Made by a program: the position numbers and the translations under genes. This document shows, piece by piece, positions 9,930-17,772 of a stretch of 64,000 nt of DNA (positions are counted from its first letter, which is position 1; every line of letters begins with the position of its first letter). The notes under the pieces are model-generated. The model was not told the origin of the DNA. It was given only the letters and a program-made list of their open reading frames with translations, and did no database searches. Where the stretch lies: NCBI GenBank assembly GCA_003755025.1, contig RJVL01000004.1:186001-250000 (forward strand), written 5' to 3'. This DNA comes from Diaphorobacter nitroreducens. Lineage in GTDB: Bacteria > Pseudomonadota > Gammaproteobacteria > Burkholderiales > Burkholderiaceae_C.

Positions 9930-10508
9930 TTACCCGGTGCAAGGGATATCCTCGGGGGGGATGATTCGGACTCGCCCGCCCGAGCTCATGCAGACGCCTC
10001 GTGCGGCGGAGTTGGAAAGGCTCTTGCCCAGTGGAACCAGACTGAACCCAAGCCAGGTGCCATCCACCAAGCCCCAGCGGTTGAGTTGGATGCGCGCGCC
10101 ACCGCTGCTTCGCGTGACCTCTAGCCTGGCAGGTGTTTCAAAGCTCTGAAGCACTTCAGGGTCAGCGCAGGTGCCGCTGGCGTTGATACTGCTGCAGGAC
10201 AAAACTTGCCAGCCGCAGTTCCAGTCGTCCACATTGTCTGCCGTGCAACTCGTGCTGCTGGGCAACTTCTGTATGACGACATTGCCCCCCCGCTTGATAG
10301 CTTCGGATCGCGCGTAATACAGTGTGGATTCCAGGCCGTTGGCTGCCTGCCGCACGCGCCATCCTTCAATGATCGGAGTGAAACTAGGCGTAGCAAGCGC
10401 TGCAAGGACGGCCATGATGGTCACCACCACCATCAGCTCGATGACGGTGAAACCGCGTTCGGCAGTCTGAGGCCAGTGCTGTCTGGAAGGTGCGTGCGGG
10501 AGTTGCAT
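9930..10508 (-). CDS. fimT: Type IV pilus minor pilin FimT/GspH-like
   Basis: First gene of the pilin operon, 192 residues. The prepilin signal is AERGFTVIELMVVVTIMAVL, with Gly cleavage and Glu5, and the body matches the GspH/FimT pseudopilin family. It contains the typical motif RSEAIKRGGNVVI and a C-terminal region rich in Arg and Gly (SSGGRVRIIPPEDIPCTG). FimT of related naturally competent bacteria can bind DNA, but nothing here proves that role. The leader is unusually long for a pilin (about 19 residues). The gene diverges from cbiB across 178 bases. Confidence 0.87.
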   Translation of the reverse strand: MQLPHAPSRQHWPQTAERGFTVIELMVVVTIMAVLAALATPSFTPIIEGWRVRQAANGLESTLYYARSEAIKRGGNVVIQKLPSSTSCTADNVDDWNCGWQVLSCSSINASGTCADPEVLQSFETPARLEVTRSSGGARIQLNRWGLVDGTWLGFSLVPLGKSLSNSAARGVCMSSGGRVRIIPPEDIPCTG

Positions 10509-10518
10509 GCCGGCATGC
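10505..10518. other. 14-bp perfect palindrome at the fimT start
   Basis: GCATGCCGGCATGC reads the same on both strands and covers the fimT start codon. It could be an operator for the pilin operon or chance in GC-rich DNA. The rest of the fimT-cbiB gap shows no riboswitch motif and no convincing promoter. Confidence 0.3.
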
Positions 10519-10686
10519 TAGGCAGAATTCATTGCATGTGTTTGGAACGAAGGATGAGCGGGGGGTTAGTGCCGACAGACGGCGCATTGAGACGTGTGGT
10601 CAGCAGATCCGGTGTCCGACAAAGCATGAGTTAGCGCGAACCGCGCGGCTTCCGTGTATCGCTTGTATTCACGTTAGGCTCGCCCC

Positions 10687-11664
10687 ATGCCGCTCTGGAC
10701 TTTGGATCCTTTCCTCCTGGCTTGCGCCCTACCGCTGGCGCTGGCCATCGACGGCCGCTGGGGCGAGCCCCCTGCTGCCTTTCACCCCGTCGTGTGGATG
10801 GGGCGGGCGCTGGGGTGGGCAGGGATGCGCATCGCGCCGCTGCAGGCCACAGGCCGGGATATACGGTCTTTTTGCGCTGCAACGCTTGTCTGGTGTGCGC
10901 TAGCAGCTATCGTTTTAATAGTATCCAGCGCTTTGCAGTGGGTCGCCATCGCGTTGCTTCCCGTCTGGGGTGCAGCGCTCGTAGTGGGATTGCTGCTGAA
11001 ACCTATGCTGGCCTGGCGCATGCTGCGCGGGGAAGTGCTGGCGGTGGAAGATGCGCTCGCGCAGTCGCTAGATGCGGGGCGCGAGCGACTGTCCTGGCTG
11101 GTCAGCCGTGATGTGCAAGGGCTCGATGCGGCGGCCGTGCGCGAGAGCGCCATTGAATCCCTGGCCGAGAACCTCAGCGACTCCGTGATTGCGCCGCTGT
11201 TCTGGTTCGTGCTGCTGGGCCTGCCCGGTGCGGCGCTTTACCGCTTTGCCAATACGGCCGACGCGATGTGGGGATACCCCGGCATGCGCGGTGGGCGCTA
11301 CTGGCAATGGGCGGGCAAGTGGGCGGCGCGTGCGGACGATGTGCTGTCCTGGCTGCCCGCGCGCATCACGGCGGTGCTGTTGTGGGGTGTGTCGCGTGGC
11401 AACGGCGCCCGCTGGAGTGATCTGCGCGCGCAGTCGCGCCTCACGCCGTCGCCCAACGGCGGGTGGCCTATGGGGGCGATGGCGCTGGCGTTGGGGGTGC
11501 GCCTGTCCAAACCAGGTGTGTACGTGTTGAACGCCCCCGGGCGTGCGCCCCAGGCCGCGGACACGCAGCGTGCGGTGCATTTGGCATCAAAAACACTGCT
11601 AGCGCTTGTGGTGCTTGCGGTAACAGCTCTGTTATTGATAGCTATAGTGCACACCCATGTCTGA
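10687..11664 (+). CDS. cbiB: Adenosylcobinamide-phosphate synthase
   Basis: CbiB (CobD in aerobic nomenclature) joins aminopropanol phosphate to adenosylcobyric acid in the inner membrane. The 325-residue protein begins with the family motif LAIDGRWGEPPAAFHPVVWMG and contains RESAIESLAENLSDSVIAPL and ALYRFANTADAMWGY, all conserved. Several transmembrane helices are predicted. Two helices, around residues 70-80 and near the C-terminus, are encoded by sequences resembling the dispersed palindromic repeat of this chromosome. It heads a tight operon: the next gene overlaps its end by 8 bases. No cobalamin riboswitch is visible upstream. Confidence 0.95.
   Translation: MPLWTLDPFLLACALPLALAIDGRWGEPPAAFHPVVWMGRALGWAGMRIAPLQATGRDIRSFCAATLVWCALAAIVLIVSSALQWVAIALLPVWGAALVVGLLLKPMLAWRMLRGEVLAVEDALAQSLDAGRERLSWLVSRDVQGLDAAAVRESAIESLAENLSDSVIAPLFWFVLLGLPGAALYRFANTADAMWGYPGMRGGRYWQWAGKWAARADDVLSWLPARITAVLLWGVSRGNGARWSDLRAQSRLTPSPNGGWPMGAMALALGVRLSKPGVYVLNAPGRAPQAADTQRAVHLASKTLLALVVLAVTALLLIAIVHTHV
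10880..10922. repeat. Dispersed palindromic repeat, copy inside cbiB
   Basis: A half-element with GCGCTAGCAGCTATCG and TTTTAATAG, read in frame as part of a cbiB transmembrane helix. Confidence 0.5.
11585..11648. repeat. Dispersed palindromic repeat, copy at the cbiB 3' end
   Basis: CTGCTAGCGCTTGTGG followed by GATAGCTATAG; it codes for the last hydrophobic helix of CbiB and ends next to the cobC start. Confidence 0.45.
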
Positions 11665-12661
11665 CCATGCGCCACAGCACGGCGGCCCGGATGCGCTGGG
11701 TGTGCCGCTGCATGACTTCTCCACCAACGCCAACGCCTGCGGTCCTTGTCCGCAGGCCATCGCGGCGCTCCGGCAGAGTGACTTCATCCACTACCCCGAC
11801 CCGGCCTACACCGCGCTGCGCGCGCAGATTGCCACGTTCCACGGCGTGGCGGTGCAGCGCGTGGTGCTCGCCGCCAGCGCCAGCGAGTTCATTCATCGCA
11901 TCACCACGCACGCGGCACGCAGCGGCGTGCGCCAGGTCGCTGTGCCCGCGCATGGCTACGGCGACTACACCCGCGCGGCCCAAGTGTGGGGGCTGGACTG
12001 CCGCCACACACCTTCTTCTGAGCCGGCGCTGCACTGGGCGTGCGAACCCGCCAGCCCGTTGGGAACGACCGATGCTGCACTGACGGCGTGGTGCGCCCCG
12101 GCCCCTGTCGGCGTGTTGCGCATACTGGACTGCGCCTATGCACCCCTGCGCCTGGAGGGAGCCGCCACCGTAGCGCCTGATGCCGCCTGGCAGATGTTGA
12201 CGCCCAACAAGGCGCTGGGCCTGACCGGCGTACGCGCGGCCTATGCCATTGCGCCGAGTGCCGCGGTCGCCGATGGCAGTGTCGCCGCTGTGCAGGCGCT
12301 GGCGGCCTCCTGGCCGGTCGGTGCCGACGGTGTTGCCCTGTTGGCGGCCTGGGTCCGGCCGGATACGCAGGCATGGCTCGCGCAATCGCTGGCGACCCTG
12401 CGCGAATGGAAGGCCGCGCAACTGGCGCTGTGCGCGGCCCTGGGCTGGGCCGTTGCGCCGGGCAGTCTCGCCAACTTCTTCACGGCATGTCCGCCGGTGC
12501 AAGATGTGGGGACCTTCCTGCAATGGCTGCGCTCGCGTGGCGTCAAGCTGCGCGACTGCACCTCGTTTGGCCTGCCCGGGCATGTGCGCCTGGGCGTGCT
12601 GCCACCGCAGTCGCAGCGGGCGTTGGAGGTATCGTGGCGCCTCTACAAGGAATCGCAATGA
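11657..12661 (+). CDS. cobC: Threonine-phosphate decarboxylase-like aminotransferase of cobalamin synthesis
   Basis: A 334-residue PLP-dependent fold-type I enzyme. In cobalamin synthesis this family (CobC, or CobD of Salmonella) makes aminopropanol phosphate from L-threonine phosphate, the substrate of CbiB. Supporting signs are the N-terminal motif LHDFSTNANACGPCP (family: DFSxNxNPxG), YPDPAYTALR, and the PLP lysine in LTPNKALGLTGVRAAY. The gene overlaps cbiB by 8 bases and cbiP by 4 bases (ATGA), consistent with coupled translation. The exact activity is inferred from family and context. Confidence 0.88.
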   Translation: MSDHAPQHGGPDALGVPLHDFSTNANACGPCPQAIAALRQSDFIHYPDPAYTALRAQIATFHGVAVQRVVLAASASEFIHRITTHAARSGVRQVAVPAHGYGDYTRAAQVWGLDCRHTPSSEPALHWACEPASPLGTTDAALTAWCAPAPVGVLRILDCAYAPLRLEGAATVAPDAAWQMLTPNKALGLTGVRAAYAIAPSAAVADGSVAAVQALAASWPVGADGVALLAAWVRPDTQAWLAQSLATLREWKAAQLALCAALGWAVAPGSLANFFTACPPVQDVGTFLQWLRSRGVKLRDCTSFGLPGHVRLGVLPPQSQRALEVSWRLYKESQ

Positions 12662-14139
12662 ACAAGACCCGACCCGGGCCGGCGCGCTGCGTCATGGTGC
12701 TGGGCACCACCAGCGGCGCGGGCAAGAGCTGGCTGGCCACCGCGCTGTGCCGCTACTACAGCAACCAGGGCCTGAAGGTGGCGCCTTTCAAGGCGCAGAA
12801 CATGAGCAACAACGCGCGCGTGGTGGCTGCACCGGGCGAGCAGTTCGGCGAGATTGGCAGTGCCCAGTATTTCCAGGCGCTGGCAGCGCGGGCCGTGCCC
12901 GACGTGCGCATGAACCCGCTGCTGCTCAAGCCCGAAGCGGACACGAAGAGCCAGGTGGTGCTGCTGGGACAGGTGAGCGATGAGCTTTCGCAACTGCCAT
13001 GGCGCGGCCGCAGCCAGCGTGTGTGGCCGCAGATCGCGGCGGCGCTGGACGCACTGCGGGCAGAGAACGACGTGGTGGTCATCGAAGGCGCGGGCTCGCC
13101 GGCAGAGATCAATCTGCACGCCAGCGACGTGGTCAACATGCGCGTGGCGCGCCATGCTGAGGCGCGCTGCCTGCTGGTGACGGATATCGACCGCGGTGGC
13201 GCCTTTGCCCACCTGTTTGGCACATGGGCGTTGCTGCCCGAGGAAGAACGCGCGCTCATCGCTGGCTTCGTGCTCAACAAGTTCCGTGGCGACGAGGCAC
13301 TGCTGGCGCCCGCGCCGCAAATGCTGCAGGACAAGACCGGCGTGCCCGTCGTCGCCACCATTCCGATGCAGTGGAACCATGGCCTGCCCGAGGAGGACGG
13401 CGTGTTCGACATGCGCTCCACCGCCGTCGGTGCCGTGCATACGCGCATCGCCGTGGTGGCGTATCCGCGCATCAGCAATCTGGACGAATTCCAGCCGCTC
13501 AAAAATGTGCCGGGTGTGCGTCTGTCCTGGGCGCGCAGCCCAGCGGATGTGGAGGGCGCCGACTGGATCGTCCTGCCCGGCAGCAAGGCCACGGCGGCTG
13601 ACCTGGCCTGGCTGCGCGCACAGGGGTTGGACGCGGCGATTGCTGCCCATGCGGCACGCGGTGGCCGTGTGCTCGGAGTCTGCGGTGGACTGCAGATGCT
13701 CGGCGAGGCGTTGATCGACACCGTGGGGGTGGACGGCAATGGCCCCGGCCTGGGCCTGCTGCCGTTGGTGACGAGCTTCGAGGCCACCAAGACCGTGCGG
13801 CCCACGCGCCAGTGCTTCGGCGCCGTACAAGGCGTCTGGCGGCATCTCGCCGGCGTGGCTGTGCAAGGCTACGAAATCCACCACGGCCAGACTGCGCAGC
13901 ACCCGGCCATGGCAGCCAGCGGCGATGTAGCGCGCGAACTCATGCCCGGGTTGGCGTGGCAGAACCCCGGGGGCAATGTGCTGGGCCTGTACCTGCACGG
14001 CCTGTTCGAGGACGCAGCCGTGCTGCGGGCGCTGTTCGGTGCCGATGCTCCGACGCTGGATGCGGTGTTTGAGGGGCTGGCCGCCGGCATCGCACGGCAC
14101 TTCGAGCCCGGGACGTTGGATGCCCTCGCTGTGCAGTAA
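12658..14139 (+). CDS. cobQ: Cobyric acid synthase
   Basis: CobQ/CbiP amidates four side chains of adenosylcobyrinic acid diamide, using glutamine and ATP. The 493-residue protein has an N-terminal P-loop, GTTSGAGKS, and the signature KAQNMSNNARVV. The C-terminal class I-like glutamine amidotransferase domain has the nucleophile Cys in GVCGGLQMLGEAL and the His in YEIHHGQT. The start is the ATG overlapping the cobC stop. With CbiB and CobC it completes the corrinoid to the cobinamide stage. No earlier corrin-ring genes are in the window. Confidence 0.95.
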   Translation: MNKTRPGPARCVMVLGTTSGAGKSWLATALCRYYSNQGLKVAPFKAQNMSNNARVVAAPGEQFGEIGSAQYFQALAARAVPDVRMNPLLLKPEADTKSQVVLLGQVSDELSQLPWRGRSQRVWPQIAAALDALRAENDVVVIEGAGSPAEINLHASDVVNMRVARHAEARCLLVTDIDRGGAFAHLFGTWALLPEEERALIAGFVLNKFRGDEALLAPAPQMLQDKTGVPVVATIPMQWNHGLPEEDGVFDMRSTAVGAVHTRIAVVAYPRISNLDEFQPLKNVPGVRLSWARSPADVEGADWIVLPGSKATAADLAWLRAQGLDAAIAAHAARGGRVLGVCGGLQMLGEALIDTVGVDGNGPGLGLLPLVTSFEATKTVRPTRQCFGAVQGVWRHLAGVAVQGYEIHHGQTAQHPAMAASGDVARELMPGLAWQNPGGNVLGLYLHGLFEDAAVLRALFGADAPTLDAVFEGLAAGIARHFEPGTLDALAVQ

Positions 14140-14171
14140 AGGACGATAACTGCGGTTGTTATCATCCCCGT

Positions 14172-14336
14172 CCTCAGGTGCCCGCTGCCGCAAGGCAAAG
14201 GGAGAATCGGGAAGGCGGTTGGAGTCCGCCGCGTGCCCAACGCTGTAAGGAAGATGACCCCCGCTCAATGCCACTGGCCGCCAAGGCTGGGAAGGCGCGG
14301 CGGGTCAGATGAATCCAAGCCAGAAGACCGGCCTGA
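14172..14336 (+). promoter_or_regulatory. Cobalamin riboswitch
   Basis: The 256-base gap between cobQ and bluB holds the conserved blocks of an adenosylcobalamin riboswitch in order: AGGTGCCCGCT, GGGAGAATCGGGAA, GAGTCCGCCGCGTGCCC, CGCTGTAAGG, GCCACTGG, GGGAAGGCGC and AAGCCAGAAGACCGGCC. It should repress bluB-cobT when cobalamin is plentiful. Downstream, GGCAG at 14360-14364 can pair either with CTGCC at 14391-14395, just before the bluB ATG, or within the CGCTGC/GCAGCG hairpin (14347-14366). Translation-level switching is therefore possible; that mechanism is inference. Confidence 0.92.
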
Positions 14337-14395
14337 ACGTTCATCGCGCTGCAAGGCCAGGCAGCGTGCGACCTATTCACGCACAGGGGACTGCC

Positions 14396-15157
14396 ATGAA
14401 TACCGCGCAGGCGCAAGCCACGCAAAGCGTTCACGCCTTTACGCAAGAGGCCCGCGACGCCATTTACCACACCATTTTTTCACGCCGTGATGTGCGGGGG
14501 CAGTTTCTGCCCACCCCGGTACCGGACGAGGTGCTCAGCCGCATCCTGACCGCGGCGCACTATGCGCCTTCCGTAGGCTTCATGCAGCCATGGAACTTCC
14601 TCGTGGTCCGTTCGCAGGACACCAAGCGCCGGGTGCATGATGCCTTCGCCAAGGCCCATGCCGAAGCGGCCGGTATGTTCGAGGGCGACAAGCGCGCGGT
14701 ATACCAGCGTCTCAAGCTCGAGGGCATTCTGGAGTCGCCCATCGGCCTCTGCATCACGTGCGACCGCGAGCGCACCGGTCCGGTGGTGGTAGGGCGTACC
14801 CACATGAAAACCATGGACCTGTACAGCAGCGTCTGTGCCGTGCAAAACCTGTGGCTCGCCGCGCGCGCCGAAGGGCTTGGGGTGGGATGGGTGAGCATCT
14901 TTCACCAGGCCGACCTGCAGCAGGCGCTGGGTATTCCCAAGGGCATCACCCCCATCGCCTACCTGTGTGTCGGCTACGTCAGCCACTTCCATGCCAAGCC
15001 CGAACTGGAAACCGCTGGCTGGCTTCCGCGCCTGCCCGTGGAAGACCTGGTGTACTTCGAGCAATGGGGGCAGCGCGACGACCAGCAGCCGCTCATCGCG
15101 CATCTGCGGTGCGACCAGGCTGCGGCGCAGTGCAGTCGCCAGACCGCACCGGCATAA
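14396..15157 (+). CDS. bluB: 5,6-dimethylbenzimidazole synthase
   Basis: BluB fragments reduced FMN with oxygen to form 5,6-dimethylbenzimidazole, the lower ligand of cobalamin. The 253-residue product has the nitroreductase fold with BluB-specific segments: IFSRRDVRGQFLPTPVPDEV, HYAPSVGFMQPWNF, SSVCAVQNLWLAARAEGLGV and GYVSHFHAKPELE. The start at 14396 is set by the GGGG-rich site upstream and because a longer frame would run into the riboswitch. It lies directly behind the riboswitch and before cobT, the enzyme that uses its product. The oxygen requirement of BluB implies aerobic or microaerobic cobalamin synthesis. Confidence 0.95.
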   Translation: MNTAQAQATQSVHAFTQEARDAIYHTIFSRRDVRGQFLPTPVPDEVLSRILTAAHYAPSVGFMQPWNFLVVRSQDTKRRVHDAFAKAHAEAAGMFEGDKRAVYQRLKLEGILESPIGLCITCDRERTGPVVVGRTHMKTMDLYSSVCAVQNLWLAARAEGLGVGWVSIFHQADLQQALGIPKGITPIAYLCVGYVSHFHAKPELETAGWLPRLPVEDLVYFEQWGQRDDQQPLIAHLRCDQAAAQCSRQTAPA

Positions 15158-15210
15158 GCCAGCCACAACGCATGGGGCCCGCCCCGCAATACGGCCACCT
15201 CTTGATGTGC

Positions 15211-15245
15211 GCCCCGTGAGTCGGGGCCGCGCTGGACCTTTTTTT
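15211..15245 (+). other. Hairpin and T-run between bluB and cobT
   Basis: GCCCCG at 15211-15216 pairs with CGGGGC at 15222-15227 around a 5-base loop. A T-run follows only about 11 bases later, so this is a weak terminator at best and more likely an attenuator or processing stem between two genes of one pathway. Confidence 0.3.
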
Positions 15246-15262
15246 GACAATCGAAACACGCC

Positions 15263-16321
15263 ATGATCATCGACCTGCCTTTCGTTGCTGACCTCACCGA
15301 TCTGCCGCTGACGCAGGCCCTGCAACACAAGCTGGACAACAAGACCAAACCACTGGGTGCGTTGGGGCGCCTGGAGCAACTCGCCCTCCGTCTGGGCCAG
15401 ATCCAAGGTACCGAATCACCCATGCTGCAGGCGCCGCAGATGCTGGTGTGCGCGGGCGACCATGGCCTGGCGGCCAAGGGCGTATCGGCCTACCCGAGCG
15501 ACGTGACCTGGCAGATGGTCGAGAACTTTCTGGCAGGCGGCGCAGCCGTGAGCGTGCTGGCGCGCCAGCACGGCCTTCAGCTCACCGTGGCCGACTGCGG
15601 CGTGGCGCGCGAAGTACCCGCGCGCGACGTCGTTCCCGGTGCGCCCCGCCTGGTGCACTGCCGCGTGGCGGCGGGCACGCAGGACGCGAGCGTCGGCCCT
15701 GCGATGACCGAGGCGCAGTGCGCCCAAGCGCTGCGCAACGGCATGGATATCGTGCGCGCCATGCCCGGCAACGCGCTGCTGCTGGGCGAGATGGGTATTG
15801 GCAACACGTCCGTGGCGTCGCTGCTGTTGGCGCGTCTGGCGGGCGTGCCGCTGGCCGAGTGCACGGGTGCCGGTACGGGACTGGATGCGGCAGGCATCGC
15901 GCGCAAGCAGGCCGTGCTGGAGCAGGCGCTGGCGGCCAACGCCGGTGCTACGCAGCCCTTGGAGGCCCTGGCCGCCCTGGGGGGTTTTGAAGTCGCCACG
16001 CTCACCGGCGCCGTGCTGCAGGCCGCCGCCGAGCGGCGTGTGATCGTGGTCGACGGCTTTATCACCTGCGCGGCTGTGCTGGTGGCCGCGCGCCTGGCGC
16101 CTGCCGTGCTGCAGCGCTGTGTGTTTGCCCATCGCTCCGGCGAACGGGGCCATGGCCACATGCTGCAGGCTTTGCAGGCGCAGCCGCTGCTGGACCTGGG
16201 GCTGCGCCTGGGAGAAGGCTCAGGTGCCGCTCTGGCTTGGCCGTTGCTGGAGTCGGCATGCCGCGTGCTGCGCGAGATGGCAAGTTTTCAAGCGGCCGGG
16301 GTGGACGGAGCGATGCGCTAA
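15263..16321 (+). CDS. cobT: Nicotinate-nucleotide--dimethylbenzimidazole phosphoribosyltransferase
   Basis: CobT converts nicotinate mononucleotide and dimethylbenzimidazole into alpha-ribazole phosphate for the nucleotide loop of cobalamin. The 352-residue protein has all family landmarks: LDNKTKPLGALGRLEQLA, VCAGDHGLAAKGVSAYP, LLLGEMGIGNTSVASLL, and LRLGEGSGAALAWPLLE near the C-terminus, which carries the catalytic Glu. It follows bluB by 105 bases on the same strand. The last cobalamin synthesis step (CobS) is not found downstream in this window; the next gene belongs to a different system. Confidence 0.95.
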   Translation: MIIDLPFVADLTDLPLTQALQHKLDNKTKPLGALGRLEQLALRLGQIQGTESPMLQAPQMLVCAGDHGLAAKGVSAYPSDVTWQMVENFLAGGAAVSVLARQHGLQLTVADCGVAREVPARDVVPGAPRLVHCRVAAGTQDASVGPAMTEAQCAQALRNGMDIVRAMPGNALLLGEMGIGNTSVASLLLARLAGVPLAECTGAGTGLDAAGIARKQAVLEQALAANAGATQPLEALAALGGFEVATLTGAVLQAAAERRVIVVDGFITCAAVLVAARLAPAVLQRCVFAHRSGERGHGHMLQALQAQPLLDLGLRLGEGSGAALAWPLLESACRVLREMASFQAAGVDGAMR

Positions 16322-16596
16322 GTGTCTTGCCGGCACTTGCCATCTTCAGGACGGGCGCATGAGGAATTCGAAGGGGCTGTGCAACCAGACGCCGTCCTAT
16401 CACGCACTGGGTAAATAGTTAAATGCTATCGATCAAATTTGCCAATTGATGAAAATGCGGTAAGAATCTTCTCCACCAAAGTGACCTATTGAAACTCTGG
16501 TAAGGGTGCGTGAAGATCACGGCGCGTGTCGCCAGGGGCTACACGGCAGCGGCCCCGGGGCTGCCGATCGATAGGTTGAGGGAAGAGAGGCACCTT

Positions 16597-17760
16597 ATGA
16601 CTTGCATCGATGAACAGCCCGCTCCCGTCCTGATCATTTCCGGCACACGCCCCGAGATCATCAAGCTGGCACCGGTATATCACGCCCTGCGAGGCGCGGA
16701 AAGTGTTTGCCCCGTGTGGCTGCATACCGGCCAGCACAGCGACATGGCCGTGCAGATGCTGGACTGCTTCGATATCCGGCCCGACCATGTGCTCGAGCGC
16801 CAGGGAAGCACGCTCCTGGATTTCAGCCTCGGGTGCCGCCGCCAACTGGAGGGCGTGATGGGGCAGCAGCCCTGGAGCGCCGTCATCGTGCAGGGTGATA
16901 CCGAAAGCGCCTTCCAGGGAGCGCTGGCGGGCTTTTCCCATGGGGTGCCGGTGTTGCATGTCGAGGCTGGGCTGCGTACCTACAACCTGCGCCGCCCGTT
17001 CCCCGAGGAAGGACTGCGGCAGATGATCAGCCGCATCAGCCGCCTGCACTTCGCGCCCACTTTGCGTGCAGCGCAGGCGCTGGAGCGTGAGGGGATCGCC
17101 TCGCGCGACATCCTGGTGACCGGCAATACGGTGGTGGACGCGCAATTGTGGGTGTGCGAGCGCCATCACATCCGCCGTCGGGTGCAAGGTCGCGGCCATA
17201 TCCTCGTCACCATGCACCGGCGCGAGAACTGGGGGCCGGACATCGACAACGTGTGTGCGGCCATTGCCGACATCGCCCGTGAATTCCCGTGGATGACCGT
17301 GCTGTTCCCGGTGCACCTCAACCCCGTGGTACGCGACCCCGTGCACCGGCACCTGGGCGCGCTGCCCAATGTGCACCTGACGGCGCCGCTGGACTACCTG
17401 GCCATGCAGCAGGCGATTGCCGATGCCTGGCTGCTGCTCACGGACTCGGGTGGTCTGCAGGAAGAGGCGCCGACCTTCAAGGTGCCGCTGCTGGTACTGC
17501 GTGAAGAAACCGAGCGGCCGGAGGTCATCGATGCGGGCTGCGCCGCGCTGGTCGGGGCCGACCGCCAGTTGATCGTGCACTCCCTGCGCCATCTGATGGA
17601 CGACGGAGAGGCTTACGGCCGCATGCAGGCCGCAGCCAACCCCTTTGGGGATGGCCAGGCGTCCCAGCGCATCGTGGCACGGCTGGAGCAGATGCTGGCG
17701 CCCCCCGCGCCCGCGCCCGCACATGCGGCTGCGCCCGCGGTTGCGGCCCTGAGTATCTAG
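16597..17760 (+). CDS. wecB: UDP-N-acetylglucosamine 2-epimerase (non-hydrolysing)
   Basis: WecB interconverts UDP-GlcNAc and UDP-ManNAc in the cytoplasm, supplying ManNAc for surface polysaccharides. Conserved segments in the 387-residue protein are ISGTRPEIIKLAPVYHAL, HTGQHSDMAVQML, VIVQGDTESAF, VLHVEAGLRTYN and DSGGLQEEAPTFKVPLLVLR. The start at 16597 has GAGAGG upstream and gives the normal family length; a GTG at 16510 would add 29 unrelated residues. It is 12 bases upstream of the nfrB-like gene. Because WecB is also required for N4 receptor glycan in E. coli, its place at the head of this operon suggests a dedicated UDP-ManNAc supply. Confidence 0.92.
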   Translation: MTCIDEQPAPVLIISGTRPEIIKLAPVYHALRGAESVCPVWLHTGQHSDMAVQMLDCFDIRPDHVLERQGSTLLDFSLGCRRQLEGVMGQQPWSAVIVQGDTESAFQGALAGFSHGVPVLHVEAGLRTYNLRRPFPEEGLRQMISRISRLHFAPTLRAAQALEREGIASRDILVTGNTVVDAQLWVCERHHIRRRVQGRGHILVTMHRRENWGPDIDNVCAAIADIAREFPWMTVLFPVHLNPVVRDPVHRHLGALPNVHLTAPLDYLAMQQAIADAWLLLTDSGGLQEEAPTFKVPLLVLREETERPEVIDAGCAALVGADRQLIVHSLRHLMDDGEAYGRMQAAANPFGDGQASQRIVARLEQMLAPPAPAPAHAAAPAVAALSI

Positions 17761-17772
17761 AGGAGCCGCACC

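Noticed and set aside
10509-10686. Riboswitch upstream of cbiB
   Set aside because: The gap lacks GCCACTG, GGGAAGG and the other conserved blocks that are obvious at 14172-14336.
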